Shown here in pieces: positions 8,320-14,951 of a stretch of DNA of 38,219 nucleotides (within the stretch, counting starts at the first letter, position 1; each line of letters begins with the position of its first letter). The stretch is from positions 1 through 38,219 of the forward strand of contig CAAFXL010000096.1 of NCBI GenBank assembly GCA_900767005.1. Direction: 5' to 3'. The position numbers were made by a program, and so were the translations under genes. Source of the DNA: an uncultured Ruminobacter sp. (GTDB lineage Bacteria > Pseudomonadota > Gammaproteobacteria > Enterobacterales > Succinivibrionaceae). The notes under the pieces are model-generated. The model was not told where the DNA came from and made no database searches. It saw nothing but the letters and a program-made list of their open reading frames with translations.

Positions 8320-8913
8320 ATGGAAGGAATAACACCAACATACGACATCACTAGTAGAAGTGGAGATGGCTTTGGATGGGGCTCACAGGGAATATGGCTC
8401 TTTGCAATTTTAGCCCTCATATGGGGTGGCGGTGGATTCTTTGGAAATAGAGGAGCATATGCAGATGGTAGGTCGGCAACTGTTGAAGATTTAAACAATT
8501 CAGCTAACTTTACAAGATTAGAATCACAAGTGCAGGGTATCGGTTCAAATATGCAAGCAGGATTTACCAATTTAGGTAATGGAATTTGCTCTCTTGGATA
8601 CGAATTAGCAAAAAATTTTGGTAGTTTATCCAAAGAATTATCATCCTGTTGCTGTGAAGTAAAACAAGTTGCTTTGGAAAATAGATATTTAGCCGCTCAA
8701 AATACTGCTGAAATAAATGCAAATGTTACTGCACAAATTCAAAAAGTCTTAGATAGAATGGCAGATGAAAAAGCAGCAGCTCAAGCTCAAAGAATTAGCC
8801 AACTTGAATTACAACAAGCATTATGTGGCGTGGTCAGATATCCAAATGCAATGACTTACAATGCCGGATATAGTCCATTTTGCTACAATCAATGCGGATG
8901 CAACAACATTTAA
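8320..8913 (+). CDS. Membrane-anchored, Cys-rich coiled-coil protein
   Basis: A 197-residue protein starting after AGAAAGGAGGTG. A glycine-rich N-terminus leads into one membrane segment (about 25-42) followed by GGGGFFGNRG. Next come a helical region with LESQVQGIGSNMQAGFTNLG, a Cys cluster (SSCCCEV), a long alanine/glutamine-rich coiled coil (about 125-165), and a C-terminal CYNQCGCNN. I recognise this architecture from many gut phages but know of no assigned function. It could enter or span the membrane during DNA ejection or lysis (inference). Confidence 0.7.
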   Translation: MEGITPTYDITSRSGDGFGWGSQGIWLFAILALIWGGGGFFGNRGAYADGRSATVEDLNNSANFTRLESQVQGIGSNMQAGFTNLGNGICSLGYELAKNFGSLSKELSSCCCEVKQVALENRYLAAQNTAEINANVTAQIQKVLDRMADEKAAAQAQRISQLELQQALCGVVRYPNAMTYNAGYSPFCYNQCGCNNI

Positions 8914-8949
8914 TTAAATAGTCTTTATGACAATACTATATGGTAATAT

Positions 8950-8985
8950 AAAGGCTATTCATTAATTGGGTAGCCTTTAATTTTT
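8950..8985 (+). terminator. Rho-independent terminator
   Basis: Stem AAAGGCTA / TAGCCTTT with a 13-base loop, followed by AATTTTT. It lies between the Cys-rich protein and the next gene. Confidence 0.75.
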
Positions 8986-9001
8986 ATGAAAGGAGATATT
9001 T

Positions 9002-9412
9002 ATGCAAAAAAATGATTTAATTTTTATGATTTCTACTGCATCAAGTTCAGTTCTTGCAAATGGATTGATTCCACTTTCTACCATTTCAAGAAGAAGAGGA
9101 TGTACTTTTGACACAGGCACTAATTCTATAATCTTAAAAAGACCTGGTTATTATAAAATAAGTGGCACTATTACATTCACTGCGCCTGTTGCAGGGTTAG
9201 TCAATATTAACACTCAGAAAAATGGGGTTTCAATTCCTGGAATCACCACTAGCGGAACAGTAACAACAGCGACAACGGAAGTCAATACATTGCCTATTGA
9301 GGGAATTGTTAGAGTATTCTGCAATGATGGAATAGCAACTTTGACTCTTGTTAATACTGGTGTTGCAATCACTGTTTCAAATGTTAATTTAGCGATTGAA
9401 TATTTAGGTTAA
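9002..9412 (+). CDS. Jelly-roll (C1q/TNF-like) small virion protein
   Basis: A 136-residue protein with AAAGGAGATATTT before the ATG. Nearly the whole chain is alternating beta strands: KRPGYYKISGTITFTAPVAG, then VNINTQKNGVSIPG, then EGIVRVFCNDGIATLTLVNTG. This order (Gly-Tyr-Tyr, then beta pairs with a K-N-G turn) is typical of C1q/TNF-like trimeric domains used in phage decoration or head-fibre proteins. It lies between two terminators, so it may be transcribed at a separate level. The call is from fold pattern. Confidence 0.65.
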   Translation: MQKNDLIFMISTASSSVLANGLIPLSTISRRRGCTFDTGTNSIILKRPGYYKISGTITFTAPVAGLVNINTQKNGVSIPGITTSGTVTTATTEVNTLPIEGIVRVFCNDGIATLTLVNTGVAITVSNVNLAIEYLG

Positions 9413-9501
9413 AAATTTGAATATTACATTTCAATGAAAGAAAAGTACTAAATTTGACAATTATAAAGTTTTTAATTATTATCTTCTTATGGAGGTAACA
9501 A

Positions 9502-9708
9502 ATGAAAATTTTAATAAGCAATAATTTAAGAGAAACACTATCACCAACGGATTTATTATTAATGGTCAGTATGCCACCTGAAATGGCAATAAAAAGATTC
9601 CCAATATTCATAGATTTACTTGATAAGTCAATTGTCTATCGCTTGGAAGATGATCCATTAAATTTGCTTGGTGAAGAAAACAAAAATTATAAATTGTTTA
9701 AAAAATAA
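9502..9708 (+). CDS. Small protein of unknown function, last late gene
   Basis: A 68-residue protein with ATGGAGGTAAC before the ATG. The N-terminus MKILISNNLRETLSP leads to a hydrophobic middle and a lysine-rich tail. Not recognised. It ends at the base of a strong terminator and is the last plus-strand gene before attP. Confidence 0.55.
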   Translation: MKILISNNLRETLSPTDLLLMVSMPPEMAIKRFPIFIDLLDKSIVYRLEDDPLNLLGEENKNYKLFKK

Positions 9709-9737
9709 AGAATAGAGGTGAAGGCTCTATTCTTTTT
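9707..9737 (+). terminator. Strong terminator ending the late operon
   Basis: An 11-base-pair perfect stem AAAGAATAGAG / CTCTATTCTTT with a 7-base loop and a T run. It overlaps the stop codon of the preceding gene. Confidence 0.9.
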
Positions 9738-9767
9738 AAATCGCAGTGAGGTAATTCCTCATTATTA

Positions 9768-10003
9768 TTATACAAAAAATTATACGAAAATTATACGAAT
9801 TTATACAAATTTGCGCATAAAATCAAATCCATTAAAACAAGCAATAGCGCAAAAAATGCCTAAACTTAAGCGTTTTACAAATTTCCAAAAAATAACAAAA
9901 AGTTAATATTCAAATCCCGTACAGGTCACCATTAGTATATTAAAAGCCTAAAAATAGGCTTTTTTTGTTGCTATAATTTATAATTATACGAATTTTATAC
10001 GAA
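9768..10003. other. attP: Phage attachment site attP (tRNA-Glu 3' end core with arm-type repeats)
   Basis: The core at 9909-9931 begins TTCAAATCCCGT and ends GGTCACCA. This is exactly a tRNA T-loop, 3' T-stem, acceptor strand, discriminator and CCA, matching bacterial tRNA-Glu. The 5' part of a tRNA is absent. Four TTATACRAA boxes lie upstream (9768, 9780, 9791, 9801) and two downstream (9984, 9995), spaced 10-12 bases. This is the layout of tyrosine-integrase arm sites around a core. Integration into a host tRNA-Glu gene would rebuild its 3' end. The integrase gene is 12.4 kb away, which is unusual; an excisionase-like gene is nearby. Confidence 0.85.
9943..9968. terminator. Bidirectional terminator-like hairpin beside the att core
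   Basis: Stem AAAGCCTA / TAGGCTTT with an AAAA loop, T run on the plus strand and a shorter one on the minus strand. It could end the minus-strand early operon, whose last stop is at 10015. Confidence 0.65.
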
Positions 10004-10014
10004 TTCATTGTATT

Positions 10015-10536
10015 TTAAAAATTTTTATTATAGAAATTGTCAAGTTCCTCGCGTGTTATATTGGATTCTTTTTCTATATCTTTGATGAATGATTTATAAT
10101 CAATATTTTTAACTTTTTGATAGAATATTTCTTCAGCTTTTTTTACTGATTTGATTATCCATACTTTAGAATAGTTAAATTTCATTTCAAGAGCGGTATT
10201 TGTTAATCCAAGTATAAATTTGTTGCTTAAAATGATTCCTGCATTTACATTTTCAACACCAATCTCATAAATTATATTTTCTAATTTACTTAATAATATA
10301 GAATTTTGATAAATATCTTTGATCAAGTGTTCTTTCATATCGATTAATTTTGCAATTATTAAATGAGGTAATGTTGGTGTATAAGATGAAGAGAACGAAT
10401 TTTCTTTAGTGAAATCAATGCTTTTAGCAGATATCAAATTTCTTTCTAACTCTTCAATATGATTCAAAATAATGCTTTCTGCTTTTTTATTCTTTTGATA
10501 AGAATTTAATAATTTAAGCGATTCATCTTTTGTCAT
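10015..10536 (-). CDS. Sigma/ArpU-like phage transcriptional regulator (putative late activator)
   Basis: A 173-residue, almost entirely helical protein. The N-terminus ESLKLLNSYQKNKKAESIIL, then NHIEELERN, resembles the opening of DUF1492/ArpU-type late regulators of Firmicutes phages. The C-terminal half (FILGLTNTALEMKFNYSKVW followed by SVKKAEEIFYQ) fits a helix-turn-helix like sigma region 4. It is the last gene of the early operon, next to attP, a common place for a switch to late expression. It overlaps the excisionase-like gene by 14 bases and its AAAGGAG site lies inside that gene. Family assignment is by pattern only. Confidence 0.6.
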   Translation of the reverse strand: MTKDESLKLLNSYQKNKKAESIILNHIEELERNLISAKSIDFTKENSFSSSYTPTLPHLIIAKLIDMKEHLIKDIYQNSILLSKLENIIYEIGVENVNAGIILSNKFILGLTNTALEMKFNYSKVWIIKSVKKAEEIFYQKVKNIDYKSFIKDIEKESNITREELDNFYNKNF

Positions 10537-10780
10537 TTTCTATCTCCTTTCTTTGCAATTCCTGAAAATATTTAATTTTATTTTCAATCATAAATCTTGA
10601 TTTATACATAACTTGCCAATCAAGAGCTTTATCTTCGTTGTAATAATATCGTTTGCCGACTTTTATACAGGGCAATCCCAAAGTTCTATATTTTGCGATT
10701 GTTTTAATTCTCTTAACTTTCAACAAATCGGCGACTTGGGAGGATGTTAGATTATATTTATCTTTACTGCTATTATTCAT
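10523..10780 (-). CDS. Excisionase-like HTH (MerR/HTH_17 type) protein
   Basis: An 85-residue protein. Residues of about 9-55 (YNLTSSQVADLLKVKRIKTI, then YRTLGLPCIKVGKRYYYNED) are the standard excisionase/HTH_17 layout: helix-turn-helix, then a beta wing with G-x-P-x-x-K-V-G-x-R-Y. The C-terminal helix is charged. It lies about 0.6 kb from the att core, and excisionases are often att-proximal, so a role in directionality of integration is likely. It starts on the stop of the upstream gene (TAATG), ends in TGA and overlaps the next gene. Confidence 0.7.
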   Translation of the reverse strand: MNNSSKDKYNLTSSQVADLLKVKRIKTIAKYRTLGLPCIKVGKRYYYNEDKALDWQVMYKSRFMIENKIKYFQELQRKEIENDKR

Positions 10781-11274
10781 TATTTAACTTTTACAATCCC
10801 CTTTTCGTTTTTTTCATAATAATCAATTAACTTCAATGATAGTGGTAGTACTCCATCAATCTTAGTGGTTCTAAATGCTCTTATGACTTTATCGGTTTCA
10901 TTCCCGAAAGTGTCTTTGAAACGCTCACTGATGTGATATACGGATTCGGAGTGCTCATGTAAGTAATAACTATCTTTTAACCACTGTTGTTTTAATTCAA
11001 TAGTCATTGTGAAAGCGTTGCAAATTCTACCTGTACCCGAAATTGTTTCTTCTGGTTTTAATGCTAGGTAGCGTGAACCATAATATTCAATTCTTCTTAA
11101 TACTACTTTCTTCATCTCGATTAATTCATGGATGAAATATTTTACTTGACATACTTTTAAATTAGTTTCTATTGCTAATTCTTTAATCTTTAATGGAATG
11201 TTTTGATGTTCTTTTTGATATTTAATCATAAAAACGTATAGATCATACGAATTTTTGACTTTTCTTCTAATCAT
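10780..11274 (-). CDS. Winged-helix phage protein, unknown function
   Basis: A 164-residue protein. Residues of about 8-60 (YDLYVFMIKYQKEHQNIPLK, then IKELAIETNLKVCQVKYFIH) look like a LexA-type winged helix with the hydrophobic wing KKVVLRR. The C-terminal part has no motif I recognise. The AAAGGAGG site for its ATG lies within a 13-codon mini-frame that overlaps its start, suggesting coupled translation. Probably a DNA-binding early regulator or replication accessory protein. Confidence 0.55.
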   Translation of the reverse strand: MIRRKVKNSYDLYVFMIKYQKEHQNIPLKIKELAIETNLKVCQVKYFIHELIEMKKVVLRRIEYYGSRYLALKPEETISGTGRICNAFTMTIELKQQWLKDSYYLHEHSESVYHISERFKDTFGNETDKVIRAFRTTKIDGVLPLSLKLIDYYEKNEKGIVKVK

Positions 11275-11308
11275 CTAATACCTCCTTTAATCGTTCTTTA
11301 GTGGTCAT
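11267..11308 (-). CDS. 13-residue mini-ORF coupling two early genes
   Basis: Encodes MTTKERLKEVLDD. It has its own good site AAAGGAGTGG inside the end of the upstream gene. Its own codons KEVL supply the AAAGGAGG of the next gene, whose ATG overlaps its stop. Its role is probably to carry ribosomes across the junction rather than to make a functional peptide. Confidence 0.4.
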   Translation of the reverse strand: MTTKERLKEVLDD

Positions 11309-11582
11309 TTTCTAACCACTCCTTTATTTTTTGATTTTCTTGTCTTTCTTCTTCATCATAGGTTTCTAAATCAAACATTGCTCTTAATTCAAATAAATCT
11401 TTTGCATTTGTTTGATGCACATATAAATGCTTTTTTAAGATTTCTAACATTTCTAAATCTTGTTTGATGATTTTTAACATAACAAGATAATTATCTTTAT
11501 CTTTTACATTATCGTGTTTGGTCGATAAATAGCCAATTTCAATATCGTCTTTAATTCTTTCTAACACTTCTTTGCTATTCAT
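11298..11582 (-). CDS. Small acidic early protein, paralogue of the 12473-12703 product
   Basis: A 94-residue helical protein. It shares with the 76-residue protein at 12473-12703 the segment IKQDLEMLEILKKHL (there IKKDLEVLEIIKKVF) and the C-terminal EWLENDx. Such short L-E-x-L-E-I-L-K-K proteins are common in Firmicutes phage early regions; function unknown to me. AAAGGAGTTAGAAA precedes the ATG. Its last codons contain the ribosome site and start of a mini-frame. Confidence 0.6.
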   Translation of the reverse strand: MNSKEVLERIKDDIEIGYLSTKHDNVKDKDNYLVMLKIIKQDLEMLEILKKHLYVHQTNAKDLFELRAMFDLETYDEEERQENQKIKEWLENDH

Positions 11583-11594
11583 TTTCTAACTCCT

Positions 11595-11753
11595 TTAATG
11601 ACAATGCTGATATGATAATAATTCATAATCTTTAGTCTTAGGTTTAGCAAGCCAATTTCCTAACTGATAATCATATATTAATACATTATCAACATGGTAT
11701 GATTTATCACCATCATAATGTCTGTTATAAACTTTTACTTTTAAAATAAACAT
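11595..11753 (-). CDS. Small early protein (52 residues)
   Basis: A short gene starting MFILKVKVYNRHYDGD and ending in QHCH. It has a strong site, AAGGAGCTAGAACA, identical in form to those of two neighbouring genes. A central beta-hairpin-like pattern with Tyr, Trp and Leu is visible but no known family. It fills the gap between the genes either side, in the same strand and coupled spacing. Confidence 0.55.
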   Translation of the reverse strand: MFILKVKVYNRHYDGDKSYHVDNVLIYDYQLGNWLAKPKTKDYELLSYQHCH

Positions 11754-11765
11754 TGTTCTAGCTCC

Positions 11766-12068
11766 TTAATCTACTCTTTCCCAACTCGGATAAAATCCCA
11801 TTTCTCTTAATTTATTATTTAATTTTCCTACTTCTTCCCATCTTTCTTTAAGCATTGTATCGTTACGTTTAATATCATATAAGTCATAAAAATGAGTATA
11901 TGGACTTATTACTGATATGTAATAATATTTTGAACCCACATTATTAGTTAACTCAATCGTATAATAGTCTTCATGATAACGATAGCTTCTAATAAAAGGT
12001 TTATTTTTAATAAACGTTGTATGATGTTTATGAAATCCTAAACTTAATATAGCTTTTTCAAATGTCAT
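11766..12068 (-). CDS. Small early protein, unknown function
   Basis: A 100-residue protein, rich in Tyr and His, with a beta-rich middle (YYTIELTNNVGSKYYYISVI) and a helical end containing KERWEEVGKLNNKLREMGF. The pattern suggests a small alpha/beta fold. Not recognised beyond being typical of accessory genes in Firmicutes phage early regions. Its ATG overlaps the TGA of the upstream gene (ATGA). Confidence 0.55.
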   Translation of the reverse strand: MTFEKAILSLGFHKHHTTFIKNKPFIRSYRYHEDYYTIELTNNVGSKYYYISVISPYTHFYDLYDIKRNDTMLKERWEEVGKLNNKLREMGFYPSWERVD

Positions 12069-12427
12069 TGTTCTAACTCCTCTCCAGATATTTTTTTTGC
12101 TTCTTTTAACAATTCTTCTTCAGTAAATGGTTTAGCCAAACTCCAATGACTAATAAGTTTATTATCTTTATATTGATAAACTGAACATCCAACTTGAATT
12201 AAAACTACATTTTTATAAATGACTTTATATTCGTGATTAGTTTTCTTAACTTCATCCATTTCTTCTTTTGTAGGTTTTATAAACTCAGCTCCGCAAAATA
12301 CACAATATTCATCATCATAAGCTGGCTCATTACAAAATGGACAAAAAGGTAAAGACAAACCATATTCAATTATATAGATTACCTTTCCTTTTTTACCCTT
12401 GTTTCTATTCTTGTTTTTTTGTGTCAT
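12065..12427 (-). CDS. Zinc-ribbon protein
   Basis: A 120-residue protein with a very basic N-terminus (KNKNRNKGKKGK) and a classic zinc ribbon, CPFCNEPAYDDEYCVFCGAEF, at about residues 29-49: two C-x2-C knuckles. The C-terminal half has a short beta stretch and an acidic helix. Small zinc-ribbon proteins in phage early operons often bind nucleic acid or RNA polymerase; which applies here is unknown. It ends in EELEQ followed by TGA, the codons of which hold the next gene's ribosome site. Confidence 0.6.
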   Translation of the reverse strand: MTQKNKNRNKGKKGKVIYIIEYGLSLPFCPFCNEPAYDDEYCVFCGAEFIKPTKEEMDEVKKTNHEYKVIYKNVVLIQVGCSVYQYKDNKLISHWSLAKPFTEEELLKEAKKISGEELEQ

Positions 12428-12486
12428 TGTTCTAGCTCCTTCAAATCTTGCTGTAATATGTTGAACGCTTCTTTACTTGTTGTCAT
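12424..12486 (-). CDS. 20-residue mini-ORF coupling two early genes
   Basis: Encodes MTTSKEAFNILQQDLKELEQ. Its site CAGGAGTGG lies in the last codons (EWLEND) of the upstream gene. Its own end, GAAGGAGCTAGAACAATGA, holds the ribosome site and ATG of the zinc-ribbon gene. It resembles the other mini-frame at 11267-11308 in start and arrangement. Confidence 0.45.
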   Translation of the reverse strand: MTTSKEAFNILQQDLKELEQ

Positions 12487-12703
12487 TTTCTAACCACTCC
12501 TGTACTGTCAAAAATTCGTCTTTTGTCATATGGTCAACAAACTTTTGAACCGATCTATAATTGAATACCTTTTTTATAATTTCTAAAACTTCTAGGTCTT
12601 TTTTGATTGTATTTATTAATTTTGTTGCTTGTGCTTCATCTTGACTATCTAAAGATAAATCAAGATAATTTGTTAATTTTTTTATTGCCTCTAAACTATT
12701 CAT
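12473..12703 (-). CDS. Small acidic early protein, paralogue of the 11298-11582 product
   Basis: A 76-residue helical protein with the shared segment IKKDLEVLEIIKK at about residues 32-44 and C-terminus EWLENDNK. It overlaps the pentapeptide-repeat gene upstream by 8 bases. The duplication with the 94-residue protein 0.9 kb away suggests expansion of a small gene family in this operon. Function unknown. Confidence 0.6.
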   Translation of the reverse strand: MNSLEAIKKLTNYLDLSLDSQDEAQATKLINTIKKDLEVLEIIKKVFNYRSVQKFVDHMTKDEFLTVQEWLENDNK

Positions 12704-13073
12704 TTTCTTCTACCTCAATTGTTCCATCAAAAACAAAATGTTTAGCATTATCTTTTCTACCTTTAATAGACTTGCATTTAATGTTTTTATACGCAAAACA
12801 AACTGCATAATAACTTATATTTCTAGCCCTAATATCATCAGCCCTAATATCACCAACATTAATATCTCTAGCATTAATATCCCATGCGTTGATATCACCA
12901 ACATTAATATCTCTAGCATTAATATTACAAGCATCAATATTAGCACTTACTTCTAAATCAAAATCAAATACTACTAAATCAATATAATTATTACCTTCTT
13001 TAAAAATATAAGTATTTGCTTTTTCATCATAATATTTTTGTATTTCTTCTAAACTATTAAATTCTTTAGTCAT
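12696..13073 (-). CDS. Pentapeptide-repeat-like protein
   Basis: A 125-residue protein starting at MTKEFNSLEE, where AGAGGATAAAG lies upstream; an upstream Met has no such site. Residues of about 43-85 are built of five-residue units (INARD, INVGD, INAWD, IRADD, IRARN), giving a 15-base periodicity in the DNA. This repeat type folds as a right-handed four-sided beta helix. The C-terminal cap (ISYYAVCFAYKNIKCKSIKG) is one I recall in related gut-phage proteins. Some pentapeptide proteins mimic DNA and block gyrase, but this one may be too short and no target can be inferred. Confidence 0.75.
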   Translation of the reverse strand: MTKEFNSLEEIQKYYDEKANTYIFKEGNNYIDLVVFDFDLEVSANIDACNINARDINVGDINAWDINARDINVGDIRADDIRARNISYYAVCFAYKNIKCKSIKGRKDNAKHFVFDGTIEVEENE

Positions 13074-13260
13074 TTTCTTTATCCTCTTTTTTTTCAATTT
13101 TAACAATTCCTTTTTTGCTTAATTCTTTAAGCTCCTCTAATCTGTCTTCTTGAAACCTTGTGAATCGGTAATCTTTGTATAATCCAACTAAAGATTTTAT
13201 TATCATCCATATGCAAGTAATGATGATACAAATGTCAGCTACTGTTTCTAAGTTTGTCAT
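13066..13260 (-). CDS. Small single-span membrane protein
   Basis: A 64-residue protein with one membrane segment (about 8-27, VADICIIITCIWMIIKSLVG) and a charged helical tail. TAGGAGGATAAAAC precedes the ATG. It ends EDKEND, overlapping the start of the pentapeptide gene. No family recognised. Confidence 0.55.
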   Translation of the reverse strand: MTNLETVADICIIITCIWMIIKSLVGLYKDYRFTRFQEDRLEELKELSKKGIVKIEKKEDKEND

Positions 13261-13274
13261 TTTGTTTTATCCTC

Positions 13275-14183
13275 CTATATATCAAATAGATCAAATAGAG
13301 TTAATTGCTCGTATTTTTTTAATCTGTAATTTAATCTTCTGTATTCATCATATACAGGTTTCCAGATTAATTCACATTGTCTCTTTTCATTAGGTAAATA
13401 CTTTTCCATAATAATTAATTGCTCTTGAAGATCTAACGAAAGCGGGCAGCATTTACAACCGGCCCTTTTAAAATTAAATGGCGGATAATAAAGTTTACAT
13501 AATTGTAATTTATATTTATCAATTACATAGTTTTCAAATGATTCATTAACTACCAACAATGGATGAAACTTTTTTAAATTTCCGTCTTTGTCTGTTAAAA
13601 TACAACCTTTTATATTAGCTCTTTGTCCTCCTTCTTCTTTCCTCATTCCTGTAATAGCAATAAGTTTATTGTTTTCCTTTTCCCATTTTTTTACTGGTTC
13701 TTTTTTTAACTTATAACAACATTTATCAGATAATTTTAATTGAAAACTATCTTCAAATTGATATAATAGCAATAAAGGACATCCAAATTGTTTACCAGCA
13801 TTTTCTTTATATTTTATAATTGAGTTTCCTTTACTTCCTTTTTGATATTCACCAACTTTTAAAGAATGTTCTTTACTTTTAAAAGGGTAGCCGTATTTTT
13901 CTAACATTGGTTTAATTGCTAGTGTAGGTTTTAAAATAATAAACCTATCATCTTTTGCACCCAATTCTTTAACAAATTCAACAATATAGTTATATTCAAT
14001 ACCTGTATTTATAAATACTCTAGGAATGCGATTATTTGGAAGCGCTAAATCGATAAGATAATGTAATACTGTGCTATCCTTACCACCACTAAACGAAATA
14101 TAAGCGTTATGATCTAAGTCATATTTTTGATTAATTGATTTAATTACTTCTAAACGATCAAATAATAATAATTCGTTATCCAT
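13275..14183 (-). CDS. PP-loop protein of the PAPS-reductase-like family
   Basis: A 302-residue protein starting at MDNELLLFD after AAGAGGTGATT. The nucleotide-binding PP-loop SGGKDS is at about 32-37, followed by the family-typical FINTGIEY near 60 and a C-terminal Cys cluster (AGCKCCPLSL) plus a further CC near 150. Relatives include PAPS reductases, DndC of DNA phosphorothioation and many phage proteins of unknown role; all activate a substrate with ATP. The Cys cluster may bind a metal or FeS cluster. It lies just downstream of a DNA methyltransferase, so DNA or RNA modification is more likely than sulfate metabolism (inference). Confidence 0.8.
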   Translation of the reverse strand: MDNELLLFDRLEVIKSINQKYDLDHNAYISFSGGKDSTVLHYLIDLALPNNRIPRVFINTGIEYNYIVEFVKELGAKDDRFIILKPTLAIKPMLEKYGYPFKSKEHSLKVGEYQKGSKGNSIIKYKENAGKQFGCPLLLLYQFEDSFQLKLSDKCCYKLKKEPVKKWEKENNKLIAITGMRKEEGGQRANIKGCILTDKDGNLKKFHPLLVVNESFENYVIDKYKLQLCKLYYPPFNFKRAGCKCCPLSLDLQEQLIIMEKYLPNEKRQCELIWKPVYDEYRRLNYRLKKYEQLTLFDLFDI

Positions 14184-14192
14184 AATCACCTC

Positions 14193-14951
14193 TTAAAATA
14201 ATTCTTGTTGAATAGTTGATAACATTTTCTCTTTGGCTTCTTTAACAAAGTTCTTTTTAATCTCGAAGCCGTAAGCGCTGCGACCTAACTCGGCGCACGC
14301 TCTTAATGTTGAGCAACTGCCCGCCACTGGATCGATGACAACATCGCCTTTATCTGTAAATATTTCGATTAGTCTTTTTAAAACGCATACGGGTTTTTGT
14401 GTAGGGTGTATCTTCGGTATGTTTTTCCCGTCCTTTTCCCATTTAAACCAGTTAAATATCATTTCTCCGTTGTTGTTAAACTTCGGCAATTTATCACGAT
14501 ATAAAACTACTGCATATTCACAAGCGTTAACAATTTTCATATTTGCTTTTAATACTTGCGCGCTAAAGTTTTTTATAAATATTAATGGATAGCTATTTTT
14601 TAACCCGTGCTTTGCTGCTTCATCAATTACCATTTGCATTTGTTCAAACGCGCAGAATACTATCATTGCAGGCGCTTTGCCTTTTTCCTTCGGTTCTTTC
14701 CTTAAATACCTTGTACAAAAATCAAAGAAGTTATTAATTTTGAAATCGTTATCGGTATCAAAGAAAGATTTACCCGCTAATTTACTTTCACCGTTCTTGT
14801 TATCGCCGTCAATATACCATTGAGGGTTACTAGCGTATGCGTTATTACCTAAGTTATAAGGTATATCAGCAATAATTAATTGTGCGTGCGGTATGCCGTA
14901 TCTTTTAGCGTTTTCAAAGTGATCATTAAATATTTCTATCTTTGCACTCAT
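14193..14951 (-). CDS. DNA (adenine-N6 or cytosine-N4) methyltransferase
   Basis: A 252-residue protein starting at MSAKIEIF after AAGGAGGAAAAC. Motif IV reads ADIPYNLG (about 28-35), a variant of D-P-P-Y. Near the C-terminus lie HPTQKPVCVLKRLIEIF and then DPVAGSCSTLRACAELGR (motif I, usually DPFAGSGTT), followed by AYGFEI. The order IV before I marks the beta class. No restriction enzyme is adjacent, so it is probably an orphan enzyme protecting phage DNA or adjusting expression. The Ile in motif IV and Cys in motif I deviate from consensus but occur in phage members. Confidence 0.85.
   Translation of the reverse strand: MSAKIEIFNDHFENAKRYGIPHAQLIIADIPYNLGNNAYASNPQWYIDGDNKNGESKLAGKSFFDTDNDFKINNFFDFCTRYLRKEPKEKGKAPAMIVFCAFEQMQMVIDEAAKHGLKNSYPLIFIKNFSAQVLKANMKIVNACEYAVVLYRDKLPKFNNNGEMIFNWFKWEKDGKNIPKIHPTQKPVCVLKRLIEIFTDKGDVVIDPVAGSCSTLRACAELGRSAYGFEIKKNFVKEAKEKMLSTIQQELF

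Larger units (their letters stand above)
9709..10014. other. Gene-free region holding attP and terminators
   Basis: This stretch has no convincing gene; a 62-residue reading frame from 9718 starts inside the terminator loop and crosses att repeats. It contains the end-of-late-operon terminator, four plus two copies of a nine-base TTATACRAA box, a tRNA-like core, and a second hairpin. Confidence 0.8.

Noticed and set aside
9718..9906. A 62-codon plus-strand frame in the attP region
   Set aside because: It starts in the loop of the terminator, has no proper ribosome site, and spans the arm repeats; composition is that of non-coding A/T-rich DNA.
9909..9931. Possible phage tRNA gene
   Set aside because: Only the T-loop to CCA end is present; no acceptor 5' strand, D-arm or anticodon arm lies upstream. 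It is an att core.
9768..10003. Repeats as a CRISPR array
   Set aside because: The repeated unit is nine bases with 1-3 base gaps and one 175-base gap; there are no spacers of array size.
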